NCBI RefSeq assembly: GCF_014529535.1
Contig: NW_023503572.1
Coordinates: 1 to 64,000, forward strand
Origin: Bradysia coprophila
Lineage: Eukaryota; Arthropoda; Insecta; Diptera; Sciaridae
Reading direction: 5' to 3'
DNA length: 64,000 bases
This document shows, piece after piece, positions 44,768 to 64,000 of the stretch; position 1 is the first letter of the stretch; each line of letters opens with the position of its first letter. Under the pieces are notes generated by a model, which searched no databases, was not told the origin of the DNA, and saw only the letters and a program-made list of their open reading frames with translations. The translations under genes were made by a program, and so were the position numbers.

Positions 44768-45130
44768 ATAAAAGAAATTTTTTCTACAATTTTGGTCAGG
44801 TCAAAGCAATACAACACTTTGTCAATGTTGAATTACTGACCAAGCCATACAACAATTTTATTAAAAATTCCTTTGTTAATCATAAAATTGGACTATTCTT
44901 CTTAAGGAAGGGTCCTTAAGACGTTATTTACTGGGTGGGTCAGTGAAATCGGATTATTCTTCTGAGGAATGGTAAGTTCTGCCAGTATAAGAATATGTGG
45001 ATCATCTAGCACCCCGTTTCATTGATTGTGCAGTAACGCTAGGGTCCTCAATACGTTATTGATTCTTCGTAAGGGATCATAAGCTCTGCTAGTGAGAATA
45101 GATTGTATGGTAACGCTAGTCATAATAACC

Positions 45131-45215
45131 AATCAATCTTGATATATCAAGATTCGGTGACATGAATCTTGATATATCAACATTCGTGTCACCCAATCTT
45201 GATATATCAAGATAT
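45131..45215. repeat. Three perfect palindromes ATCTTGATATATCAAGAT-type
   Basis: AATCTTGATATATCAA(G/C)ATT occurs three times in 85 bp, alternating with CGGTGACATG and CGTGTCACCC, which are themselves inverted. Could fold as a multi-hairpin or bind a dimeric factor. Confidence 0.75.
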
Positions 45216-46096
45216 TTACTAATCTTGTGTTTTTAATCTTGTGCTAAATTCAAGGACATGATTATTTAGTGATTATTTGAGATTTTTGAGGACGTTTGAG
45301 TCACTCTTCTTGAGGCTACTGCACGCTTAAAAACTTGTCATTATTCATTTGTTCGTTATATTATGGAAGTGGCCTCGAAACTGGCATAGATGACAAGTTG
45401 ATTATTTGGATTATCTGATTATTTGGTGATTATTTTAGAGTGGTCCACCCCTCGGTGACCGAGGCTCGGTCCATTCACAAACTTCAAAACAAATACGTTT
45501 GCTCATAAATAAACTGAGCGACAACCAACTGTGATATTGACAAGTTTAATTTTATGTATTTGTATTTTATGTAAATATTGTAAATCAATTATTCAGCATG
45601 TCTTTGGCGGTGAAATAAAGTAATTGAATTCAATTGTATTCAATTAAGGGTCATTGACTGATATTATTTTACACACAACACGAAGTGCAGGTTAACATTG
45701 TATCTTTCTTTCTTTAGACTGTTATGACGAGGAAATGTTTCGTAAGGGAAATTAATTTGAACAAAGAAAGTGTGGTAGCTGTCAAAACACTTACACAAAA
45801 GAATTTCTCCTTCATTTGACACTTCCCGAAAATTGTCTAAACTACTATTGGTTCGCTAGACTTGTACATTCCAAAAGGTGTCACCTACTTCATAGAGGTT
45901 GGTCATTTGTTTGCCACTGTCGCCTTGGCCTGATGATATATGGTGTATTTTTGAATCGATTCGGGCGAATCGATTCAGCTTGGGACTGAGCCCGACATCG
46001 AAAGGTTCAGGTGAAGTTCGGGTCGAAATCGGGTTCCGGTTAGTCCCGTTCCGACCGCTACCCCTCGTCAATAGGATAAAAGAAAGATTTTTTTAA
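45216..46096. other. Intergenic, no recognised gene
   Basis: AT-rich DNA 3' of the hydratase-like gene. ORFs at 45856-46096 on both strands overlap and show no family signature. Confidence 0.45.
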
Positions 46097-46098
46097 AT

Positions 46099-46104
46099 TT
46101 TATT
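46099..46104 (-). terminator. Poly(A) signal AATAAA for the hydratase-like gene
   Basis: AATAAA on the minus strand about 50 bp after the stop codon at 46153. Confidence 0.5.
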
Positions 46105-46152
46105 AATTAAAGAAAGAAATATTAATGCACTTTGATTTAAAGTTTGTTCAGC

Positions 46153-49100
46153 CTAGGATTCCAAGTCGATGTAACCTCCGGTTAGAACTTTTGCCGATTT
46201 TCCATCCCTATGGACATTCCCTCGAAATAGTATTCTTGAATCCGTTTTCCACGTAGTGATTTGAACATTTTCGCCCAGATACACAGGCTCGGCGAATCGC
46301 ACCTGTATGGGGGGATTCCGTTTCAGCGTATTGATCTTATCGATGTTTGCATGGTCTTACCTTTGCTGCTTTGAATCTTTCTGCGTGACCATGACCATAT
46401 TTGAACAGAATCATTTTGATAACCTTACCAAAGGTGTACCGGCCATGTGCCAATGGACATGGCATAAAATCATATTGGTCTGAGTAATGCTGACGTGGAT
46501 GGAGCGGTGAGTAGATGCTAATGGTGGTAAGGTCAGAATCCGATAGTTTGGCCTTATATCCACCCTCAGGGACAATCGCCGAAAATTGTAGTGTGGAATC
46601 CGGTGCAGAGTTCGCATCCGGTTCGGCCGTTCGCGTCAAGGATGGATTCGATTTATTCCCATTGAATCCGCCCGTTCCAATTTCAAACATTTGATATTCC
46701 GTTTTAAAGTACGCTTCGCCATTGTTGTCAAAGCCGTTCACTGTTGAAAGAGTCAGAAAATGAATTTAATTTTTCCATTCGTTTCGTTGTGTTACATCCT
46801 ACTGCTTAAAATATACAATGTTCCTTTGCCCTTGTCTAGTACGTCTAATGTTTTAATTTCCAAATGAATGTCTCCTTTTGGCGGTAAACGCCGGATTTGT
46901 TCAACGTAATGTTCTCCATGAACAGTCTGGTCGAATAGCAATATGCCCGATTGATTTGTCAGGCTCATGTCCAAGAAAATTTTATTCGTAAATGGGAATA
47001 TGAAGGTTGGTAGAACTTGAAGCTGCGTGTTCCACTTGTTTAAATACAAATCACTGTACTTCTCGCCAGGTTCAACGCCGACTATATTTAGAGAGAAAAA
47101 GAAATAAAATGTAGTGATTCACACTGTGAACTCTTTAGACCAATCCCCCGGTCATTTCGATCCCCACCATTATGTACTATGGGGCCGTTCATAAATTACG
47201 TAACGCAAATACCCGGGGGGGGGGGGGGTGTTGACCTGGCGTTACGGTCCATACATTTTTTTTAAAGTTCCATACATGTTAGCGTTACAGACCCGGGGGG
47301 GGGGGTCTGAAGATTATCAATTTTTGCGTTACGTAATTTATGAACGGCCCCTATGTTGTTACACCACCCGTTGTTCTACAAATTTAGGATTTTGAAAGAT
47401 ATCTGATGTTTTTTTGGCTCTCTTCTGTACATTTGGTATTATTAAGTTAGTGTCGGGTTGGTTCTCAAAATTCCATCACCACACAAGATCCCCCAACGTT
47501 CTCGTTCAAGAATTCAAGGAATTTAAAGGATTTGGAAGGTTTTTTTTATTTCTTCTGGACTTTCGAGATTATTGTCGTGGTATCATATTACTTCCCACAA
47601 TTGGAGGACCACACATGATTTATCATCTTCCCAGATCCAGAACTTCAGGATTTTAAAAAATTTTTTAAGATTTTTTAAGTTAGAGACGTTTGGAATCAAT
47701 GAATCATCTGATGGTTTTTTTATGATCATCCGGGCGGCCAGGTGTGGTCAGTTTTTTTCTCTGGACAACAGGTTGGCCCTGGCTCGGACGAATTAGAAAT
47801 CTGACATTGATTTGTTTTCATAAGTTACGGGTCGAGTTCGGCGTTTTTTTTAAATAACACACTCATCTCACTTATAACGGTAACTTGGTTGCACTAAGTA
47901 GTACCGTGCTGTCCGCATTACATTGTCTTGAAATTTTTATGGCTGGAATTGACAAATTTGTTTTGGACCATTCTCCTTTCATTTCATTCGTTTAAGATTC
48001 AATTTTTTCTTCGTACACGAATTACAGTTCGGGTTACAATAACGCGCAATGGGATTCGGGAGGCCTTTGAAAAACCCTCAACTCGAATTCACTCGTCACT
48101 TGGGTTCGGTGTGTTTTCGCGGATTTACACACATCGTCGGCAACATGACTAAAGGGCGTATCTCCGATATCTCAGGAACCACTGAACCGATTTTGAAAAA
48201 CTTTTTTTTCCCTGACAAGTTATGAATTTTGAACATAGATCAGCATTTTTCGTCTTATTCTCTAGAGGCTTTTCAGTTTTTCCACAATAACTTCCGAACC
48301 GTATGGCCGATTGACTTCATGTCGAGCTCAAAAATCATTACTTTTTACTACCTTTCAGGGAAAAATAAAATTTTGTTAAAATCGGCTCAATTGTCCGACA
48401 AATTTTGTTCAAAACAAGGCATCAGAACAGTCGGAGCGTTTGCTGCGACTTAGCCCTGTACGACCCGTAATCCTATTTCGTCCGTAAACATAATACGCCC
48501 GGAACCCTAATACGTCTACAACCCTCTAATGCGTCTGTTACCAAAATGCAAGTCAAGTTGGGCATGGTCAAATTTACTGAAACTGTTCATTTTTTAAATT
48601 GCGCATAGCGCAATTACGACAGCCCGTACGACGTACCACTCAAATAAAACCAACAATTTACGACATTTTTTTAGAAACCCAAAATTTTTTGCCAACTTTC
48701 CATTGGGTATTCAATCACCTCTCAAATGAAACAAAAACTAGCAAAATCGGATGAGATTTATTCGATTTATGTGCAAAAAAACACTTAGGGCCGAGTAACG
48801 ACATTTGAGCCCTCCCAACAAGCCCACGTTGCATCTTACCCAAAAACAATGTTCAGCAACTTTGTTCTACTCGTCAATACCTTTCATTTGATACATCACA
48901 AGCAGCTATTGCGTGCGTATTTCGGTAGATATCGTCGAAAGACTGAAAAACACCTATAGGGCCCTAGCTCTGGAAGGGCCGACCCTACCATGCCCATTTT
49001 CGAATTTGACCTTACTTTTGTCGATACCAATCGGGAAAAAAAAGAATTTTCAAAAAAGGTTGTGATTTACTCAAGCTAGAGGGGTCACAGACGGACGGAC

Positions 49101-50906
49101 GGACGGACATTTTTAGCCCCGTACGAAGTACTGGGGGCTTATAAGATTAATATGCCGTTTGTAACACGTCGAATTGGAAGCAGACAGTAAGGGCAAAGCA
49201 TTTGGTTATGTTCATAGATGACGAATCCGCAATAAAAACAAGGCATCAGAACAGTCGGAGCGTTTGCTACGACTGAGCCCCGTACTACCCGTAAACCTAT
49301 TTTGCCCGAAACCATTATACGACCGTAGCCCTAATAAGCCCGTAACCCTTATACGTCCGTTATCAAAGTGCTTCCGTAACCTTATTGCGTACTTGACATT
49401 ATTGTCTATTTTTGCAAATTTACTGTAAGAGTTCATCTTTAAAATTGCGCTTAGCGCAATTACAAAAGCCCGTACGAGTATAAAGTTTAAAACAAAAGTT
49501 TACGATGTAATTTTAGGAATCCGAATTTACAACTTTTTATCAATTTTCTTTCGGTATTGAATTATCTGTCAAACGAAACAAAGCAAAGTTTGATGAAATA
49601 TTCTCGATTTATGAGCAAAAACCACATAAGGCCACAAAGCGGCCTTAGTCGAAGGGCCCAAATTTGAAACTTTTTTCACCACGTTCTCTTTGTATTCAAA
49701 TACCTTCCAAAAAAGACTAAATCTAGCAAAATCGGATGAGATTTACTCGATTTATGTGCAAAAAAACACTTAGGGCCGAGTAGCGGCCTTAGTCCAAGGG
49801 CCCAAATTTGAAACTTTTTCTGCCATCATTCTATTCGGCATTCAATTATCTCTCAAATGAAACAAAAACTAGCAAAATCGGATGAGATTTACTCGATTTA
49901 TGTGCAAAAAACACTTAGGGCCGAGTAACGACCTTTGAGCCATCCCAACAAGCCCACGTTGCATCTTACCCAAAAACAATGTTCAGCAACTTTGTTCTAC
50001 TCGTCAATACCTTTCATTTGATATATCACAAGCAGCTATTGCGTGCGTATTTCGGTAGATATCGTCGAAAGACTGAAAAACACCTATAGGGCCCTAGCTC
50101 TGGAAGGGCCGACCCTACCATGCCCATTTTCGAACTTGACCTTACTTTTGTCGATACAAATCTGGGAAAAAAAATTTTGAAAAAAGGTTGTGATTTACTC
50201 AAGCTAGAGGGGTCACAGACGGACGGACGGACGGACGGACATTTTTTTATTGCGGATTCGTCATCTATGAACATAACCAAATGCTTCGCCCTTACTGTCT
50301 GCTTCCAATTCGACGTGTTACAAACGGCATATTAATCTTATAAGCCCCCAGTACTTCGTACGGGGCTAAAAAGTTTATCAAAATTGGTTCAGTAGTTTAT
50401 GAGATATCGGAGATACGCCCTTTAGTTATGTTGCCGACGATGTTCACATATCACACATCGTTGAAAATCCTGGTCTCAACCTGTATGGTTTTGTGAACCA
50501 TTTTTCAATAAAATCTTTTGTTTACACTTTTAGTTTGACGGCTATTTGGATTTTCTACGATGTGTTACGGTCTAGGGCTACCCTCGTGATGGCCCTTATC
50601 AGATTTGGCCTTGGGTTTGAACAATGAGACACTGGACTTTTACCACTCACCAGATATTGCATGTTCAACGACATCATTTTGATCGTAACTAATTTTAATT
50701 ATGGGAAATTTGTAATCCTTAAAATTTGTCTTAGTGATTTCATGAAACAGCACTGGTGAATTTGGATTGATGAAATCTATTTTGGTGGCCGAACAAATCG
50801 TTTCGTTGAAGGGTTTCCCATTTCTATTTCGAAGTATTGTTATCGTTCTAACATTTAAGGAATTTCTACTGAAATGCCTCAAAGAACTAAACTTTAACAT
50901 TTTCAA
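46153..50906 (-). CDS. 2-enoyl-CoA hydratase-2-like (MaoC hot-dog) protein
   Basis: Four exons on the minus strand, 50906-50651, 47081-46803, 46740-46361 and 46302-46153, all GT-AG and in phase, give 354 residues. The order matches the hydratase-2 part of peroxisomal multifunctional enzyme 2: VEHAISVGVEPGEKY, QVLPTFIF, VHGEHYVEQIRRLPP, TLDVLDKGKGTLYI, FEIGTGGFNG, then the hydratase block SIYSPLHP and HGRYTFG, and RFAEPVYLGENVQ with GGYIDLES at the end. The family's catalytic D-x-N-P-L-H motif reads I-Y-S-P-L-H: the histidine stays, the aspartate and asparagine are gone. The N-terminus (MKMLKFSSLRHFSRNSLNVR) looks like a mitochondrial presequence, and there is no C-terminal SKL. It would act on acyl-CoA, perhaps with weak or no hydratase activity. 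Intron 1 is 3.6 kb of repeats; the others are 62 and 58 bp. Confidence 0.83.
47181..47351. mobile_element. MITE with GGGGCCGTTCATAAATTACG ends in intron 1
   Basis: TIRs of about 26 bp ending in GTTACGTAATTT-type sequence are flanked by TAT (47178-47180 and 47352-47354). Two G-runs (about 13 and 11) follow CCC. Same end type as 24162-24331. Confidence 0.8.
47385..47715 (+). repeat. Family E degenerate tandem in intron 1
   Basis: TTTAGGATTTTGAAAG, CTCTTCTGTACATTTGG, ATTATTAAGTTAGTG and their diverged repeats, as at 38515-38950. Confidence 0.5.
48411..49108 (+). mobile_element. Family A repeat, 5' part and body
   Basis: AACAAGGCATCAGAACAGTC through one TTAGGGCCGAGTAACG module to the (GGAC)n run at 49089-49108. 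Its 3' end is present but inverted (next entry). Confidence 0.82.
49109..49234 (-). mobile_element. Inverted family A 3' end
   Basis: TTTTTAGCCCCGTACGAAGT to GATGACGAATCCGCAATAA: exactly the 3' terminal segment seen in plus orientation at 50245-50372, turned around between two plus-oriented copies. Confidence 0.82.
49235..50372 (+). mobile_element. Family A repeat, complete copy
   Basis: AACAAGGCATCAGAACAGTC to CTTCGTACGGGGCTAAAAA. Same block order as 15161-16296, including the ATTGCGCTTAGCGCAAT hairpin and (GGAC)n at 50219-50241. Confidence 0.87.
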
Positions 50907-51029
50907 GAAATTTTGTTTATTTTCACTGGCTAACCAAACTTACAAACTGTCGCAAATGCACTGACAATAGAAGCTTTCTCCATTATAATACGTACTGAAA
51001 ATTGTGATTGAGGGGCAAACCACTTACAA

Positions 51030-52215
51030 ATTTGTTGATTTTCTTCACATTTTTTTAAGAAAACGAATTGTATAGCAATAAACGCTAATAGTCGCCATTA
51101 TAAATGGGTTCATCGGCATGTATTGACGTTATATTATTTTTGTTTCTATTGCCGGCTATTGCATCTATTGGCGGCTGAGTAGGCTGGGTGAAAAGTAAGA
51201 GGTTGTGCCGCACCTTTTTAGTTTTGACTTTTTCTGCCGGTTTTCGCGTTAATTGTTGTTCTGTGTGACGAGGACTGCTTGCTAAGTGCTTCTGAGTTTT
51301 GTCTGTGTTTGTGAGGGAAGGAGATTGGTGGTTTTGCGTTTTTCCTTCGCTTGCGGCCGGTCGCCGTTTTGATTGGAAAGTTTACGGGAAAAATGGACGT
51401 CAAGTGCAAACGGTAAGAATGCTCTATAGAAGCATTATAGCCCAAGCATCAGTGGGGCGACCGTTGGAGGTCAATTGACGATATGAGGGTATCGGGTAAT
51501 CTGGCACACTGACTGACAAGATTGATCGGCGCGGTTGGTGTTACTACTGGGTTGGAAGGGTAGGGTGAGCTGTGTACGTTTGAATGAGGGCGGTTACCGA
51601 GTGCTTGTTGAAGTGCCCAGAGATCGAATGAAAATACAGGAGGAACATCGTCGAACCGCACAGATGGGAAGAAAGGAAGAGACGGCGATAAGGAAGGAAC
51701 ATGACAATGGCGGTGAGACAAGTGTGCGGTAAATACACTGGCCAGACAGGTAATTCGACTAACTATATTGACTGATTGAAAAATTGCATTTGTAGCTAGT
51801 CCGACTGTCAGACCGACCGGCGGCAGTTGTTGTTAGTTACCTCTGTAGCATGCAGAGGTGTATAAGTTCTAGCAGAGCGTTGCAGACCTTAGACTGGCCT
51901 GGGAAATTCTTGAGAGACAACCAGGACAGTCGCTGGAATGGCCGAAAAGTAACAAGAAAACGAGACATGCTTTTCCCTTACTGTTCTAAGCGAGCCTGAC
52001 TGGGATCACGGTCTGGTCCCCAGTTTAAGATAAGAAGTCTAAGTCCGGCTATTGCATCTATTGGTGGCCAATGGCGTCTATTGGTGGCTTTTTACGTTTA
52101 TTGGTGACTATTCCTAGAAAAAACACCAATGCGGACACCAATGCCGTCAAGACACCAATGCCATCAATAGTGACCAATAACTGCCAGGCGCCTGCAAATA
52201 GTCACTTCACGTTTG
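51030..52215. mobile_element. Foldback-type element with CTATTGGTGGC units and exon-like interior
   Basis: TATTGCATCTATTGGYGGC occurs at about 51163 and 52050. A cluster of ATTGGTGGC words (52062-52110) faces ACACCAATGCC words (52122-52180). The right border GCGCCTGCAAATAGTCACTT is an inverted GACTATTTG shoulder as at 41202. The interior is less AT-rich than its surroundings and holds an ATG in a good context followed by a splice donor (51393-51413: ATGGACGTCAAGTGCAAACG then GTAAGA). Both-strand ORFs at 51449-51732 have no signature. No transposase. Confidence 0.55.
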
Positions 52216-52751
52216 TACGAAACGACCGATTTATTTTTTTATTTAAAAATGTTTACCTTGAAGCAGTTTTGATCCACCGACTTCATGATCACCAGTCCAC
52301 GATGTTGTGGTTCAGTCATACAGCTTATAATAGTGACAGCTTATTCGGAACCGTTGGCACAAAAGTATTTCTTTTGTTACAACAGTAAATCTTTTGTGAC
52401 AATTGTCAAACTGGAGATGATTGTTTTCGTTCAGATTGACTACGAACTATACCAATGAGGCCCTTAGTTCAGAATAAAAAGAAGTAGCATTTCGATATTC
52501 GACCCGAATTTCATTTTTGAAACTTGGGAATTCAACTCACACTGAAAGTTAAACACATACGTAAAACGAAAGCGAGAAAGAATAAGGGAATTCAACCTAC
52601 AATTGTGAGAAACCGGCTATCTATATTTCATAATTGAGTGGCTGTAGTTATAGCACAAGAATCTCTTTACAAATGCTAAAGAATATTCCTCAAATATTGT
52701 GGTTCTACTTTCAATTAAAAAAGTAACGTCAATTATAAGTTTTGAAATCTT

Positions 52752-53646
52752 AAAAAAACGAGCCATCAGAATAGTCGGAGCGTTTGCTGCGACTGAGCCC
52801 TGTACAAACCCGTATATCTATTGCGTACGTGACCCCAGTGCGTCTGTCACCCTACTTTGACCGTAAGCCTATTGCGCCGGTTAATGTAGTTAAAGTAAAA
52901 TTATTATGTAATGTGTACATCTTAGAAATTGCGCATAGCGCAATTACGAAGCCCCGTACGACGTTCCTTTCAAATGAAACAAAAATTTCAAATCGCCCTA
53001 AAATTTTAATTTATTGAGTATAAATACACATAGGGCCCTAGTACCGGCCTTAGTCAGAGGACCCAAATTTAATTTTTTTTCCAACTACATTCTATTCGGC
53101 CTTTGATTACCTTCCAAATGAAACAAAAATTACGAAAAACGGATGAAATTTGCTCGAGTTATATGTAAAATACACATAGGGCCCTAGTAGCTTTTCACTT
53201 CTAAGGCCCTAACTCACGGTCCACTCACCCGATTTAAAAAAAAACTTTTTTCGTGGATTGGTATTGACAATACCTATCATTTGCCATTTCATTTACATTT
53301 CCATTGTTTGTTTTGCCATAAATATCACCAAAAGACCTTAAATCACTTAGGTGGCCCTAACTCACGAAGGGCCGACCCGAATATGTCCATCTTCGAACTT
53401 AGCCTCACTATTTCGAAACTATTTCTTTCAGGGGAAAAAACTTTTTGAAATCGGATTTGATTTACTCAAGATATTGACGTGACGGACAGACGGACAGAAG
53501 GACAGACGGACAGCCAAAATTTGATAGATGACGACATCTATGAACATATGCAAACACTTTGCCCTTACCGTCTGCTTCGATTTCCATCAATTACACACGG
53601 CATCGTAATCCTATAAGCCCCTTTGTACTTCGTACGGGGCTAAAAA
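52752..53646 (+). mobile_element. Family B repeat, short complete copy
   Basis: AACGAGCCATCAGAATAGTC to CTTCGTACGGGGCTAAAAA, 0.9 kb, with an ATTGCGCATAGCGCAAT hairpin, two modules and a (GGACAGAC)n run at 53482-53514. Confidence 0.85.
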
Positions 53647-55230
53647 AAACATCTGGATAACCCAATACGACTGCGTAATACCGACTAATTACATTCGTTG
53701 AGTCTCCAAAATCTCCAGTAATAAAATATTGGTCCAACCCCATTCTTACCGTTAGAAATTAGCGTTAGCGGCCGTTTTGCTAACGTTCTCTAATGTGTTG
53801 CATGTGATTCACATATGATGTGAACGACCGATAATGAAAACATGGTTTTAATTTTTTATTTCAGAAAGTGTTCTAGGTACATACATTGCAATTGTATAAT
53901 TGAATTGAGCGTATTAATTTTAATGAATATTTTAATATTTAAAAAAAAATATTGAAATTGTGTTGGTTTATTTTGATGACATTATTGAAACAATCAATCA
54001 AAATATTGTTGGCATTAAGTTACATTAAACCCGTATATCTATTGCGTAAGTGACCCTAGTGCGCCTGTCACCCTACTTTGACCGTAAACCTATTGCGCCC
54101 GTAAACGTAGTTAAAGACATAACAGAATTTTATGTTAGCACAACCGCTACTCGTAAAACTCGCCAGCAATCACCAGCAATCAGCAGCACTGCAAATGGGG
54201 TATCAATGGAAAGCTTAGACAATGTATGTTACGACTAGCATGTTAGGTTCCCATTAAGCGTCATCAGTACCAGCCCAGACCTGTCTAAAGTTCACACAGA
54301 TTTTGAAAATTTTTCTTGCAGATTTCTGCAAACATATATCAATGAATTAAATTAAACTAGGCATGACCCGAAACTACTTGAACTCAGCTTTCCAACGAGC
54401 CCACTCTCGCCCGGGACGATCGTTTATGACGGCCAAAAAATTCGGATAAAAATCACCATTTTACCAACTTCGGAGATGTTCAACCAGCAACCAGGTGTGG
54501 CTAGAGACCGTGTGAGGCCTGTTTTGAGGTCTACTGGCAAAGACCTTTCAAACCATGTATATATCAATCCCAGGCGAAATGGGTCCGATTTTGGTAAGCG
54601 GCTTTTCAAAAGAATCCCTCTTGATACGCTAAAAGCGATTGAAATAAAAAAGTGCAAGTCGCTGGTTATGTTCTACCAAGAAGCACAATTAGATATCTAA
54701 TTGTCATTAATTTTCGAGAAGCGCCCTGGCTAGCAAACGGTCAGGCAAACGGTACAGCAGGACTTCGCCACATGCAAACTGACAACCAGCAACTGTTTCG
54801 ATTCAATGACAGAGAATCTCTTAGATAAATTGTATGTCCCCTTTTTTGACAGGTCAATCTCGATCGAACAGCTTGAATGTTGAAACCAGATTTTCCGCTG
54901 TTCTTAAATTTCACACTGATTTGGTAAAAACAAGCATATCGAAATTTCGCAGCTTGCACCAGCCATGAAATCATACATATCCAGTCCTTGCCAACGATAT
55001 CTTCAACGAGATTATGGTAGGTAACCAGGAATAAATTCCGGACAGCACAGTTTTGGAAGCGATTTGCCCCTCGGATTGTTCCGAGGATTGTTCACACCGA
55101 TAAACCTTATCAAACAATACGTTAGAAAGACACAGTGAAATCAATTGCGAAACTTGGATTTAATTCAGTTAAACGATCAGATAGCTTAAATATTGTATAG
55201 ATTTGGATAATCCACTGACTAGCGCATTGC
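53647..55230. other. Intergenic stretch with small fragments
   Basis: 54028-54115 is a family B 5' fragment (CGTATATCTATTGCGTAAGT) fused to ACATAACAG. On the minus strand about 53645-53745 there are 33 open codons with coding-like content (MGLDQYFITGDFGDS...), cut off by the family B end. No gene can be assembled. 54240-55230 shows nothing recognised. Confidence 0.45.
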
Positions 55231-55234
55231 ATCT

Positions 55235-63930
<8,696 letters not shown>

Positions 63931-64000
63931 CTGGAAACATTAGAGAAAATTTAGTTACAGTTCGTTCAATCATTACACTATAGAGGGTTCCAGTTGGCAC

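Larger units (their letters stand above)
48125..50460. mobile_element. Outer inverted-repeat element carrying two family A repeats
   Basis: CATCGTCGGCAACATGACTA and GGGCGTATCTCCGATATCTC (48130-48180) face TATCGGAGATACGCCC and ATGTTGCCGACGATGT (50400-50445). Everything between 48411 and 50372 is family A, inserted in an A-run of this older element. Confidence 0.7.

Noticed and set aside
44211..44817. ORFs of 69-129 codons on both strands
   Set aside because: They fall in the arms of a foldback and mirror each other across the inverted repeat.

Overview
The window is AT-rich eukaryotic DNA, almost certainly from an insect. Four multi-exon genes can be assembled by eye with canonical GT-AG introns that keep frame, most of them 56-80 bp long. 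One is a classic six-cysteine odorant-binding protein, which is an arthropod family. A nematoceran dipteran is my best guess for the source, but that is inference. There is no bacterial-style operon, CRISPR array or prophage. Gene density is low, and most of the 64 kb is transposable elements and satellite DNA stacked inside one another.

Layout. 1-5.4 kb: a 354-bp satellite in about 15 copies, running off the left edge. 5.4-6.75 kb: unassigned. 6.75-16.6 kb: one decayed non-LTR-type reverse transcriptase whose coding line can be followed in four separated pieces. It was broken by a 5.8-kb TIR element with a 6-bp target duplication (9023-14803), a 237-bp hairpin element (14851-15087) and a 'family A' repeat (15161-16296). 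The 5.8-kb element itself holds a palindrome-rich foldback, a family A body with two MITEs inside, and a MULE DNA transposon. 16.6-18.1 kb: family A/C repeats. 18.7-20.1 kb: a two-exon secreted histidine-phosphatase (MINPP-like) gene that has lost its catalytic residues. 20.1-24.6 kb: repeats. 24.6-25.7 kb: an intact four-exon odorant-binding protein gene. 25.9-32.5 kb: family A repeats splitting remnants of an RPA70-like gene. 33.2-36.5 kb: a large inverted-repeat complex ('family D'). 36.8-37.5 kb: a small secreted Cys-rich protein gene with three internal repeats (minus strand). 38-45.3 kb: old repeats, two hAT-type MITEs in opposite orientation, a PHD-finger fragment, a second RT C-terminal fragment, minisatellites and a foldback. 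46.15-50.9 kb: a four-exon 2-enoyl-CoA hydratase-2-like gene (minus), its first intron packed with repeats. 51-54.7 kb: foldback and family A repeats. 55.2-63.9 kb: twelve exons of an ABCC/MRP-type transporter (minus), open at its 5' end beyond the right edge.

The five host genes look unrelated in function (digestion or secretion, chemosensation or ligand binding, an unknown secreted protein, acyl-CoA metabolism, membrane export). The unifying theme is repeat invasion. The most unusual material is the order-of-insertion record at 6.75-16.6 kb, a family of foldback units that keep GACTATTTG/CAAATAGTC shoulders around changing GC-rich palindromic cores, and the modular family A elements with hairpin ends. 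Splice sites and family calls are by eye. No database search was run.
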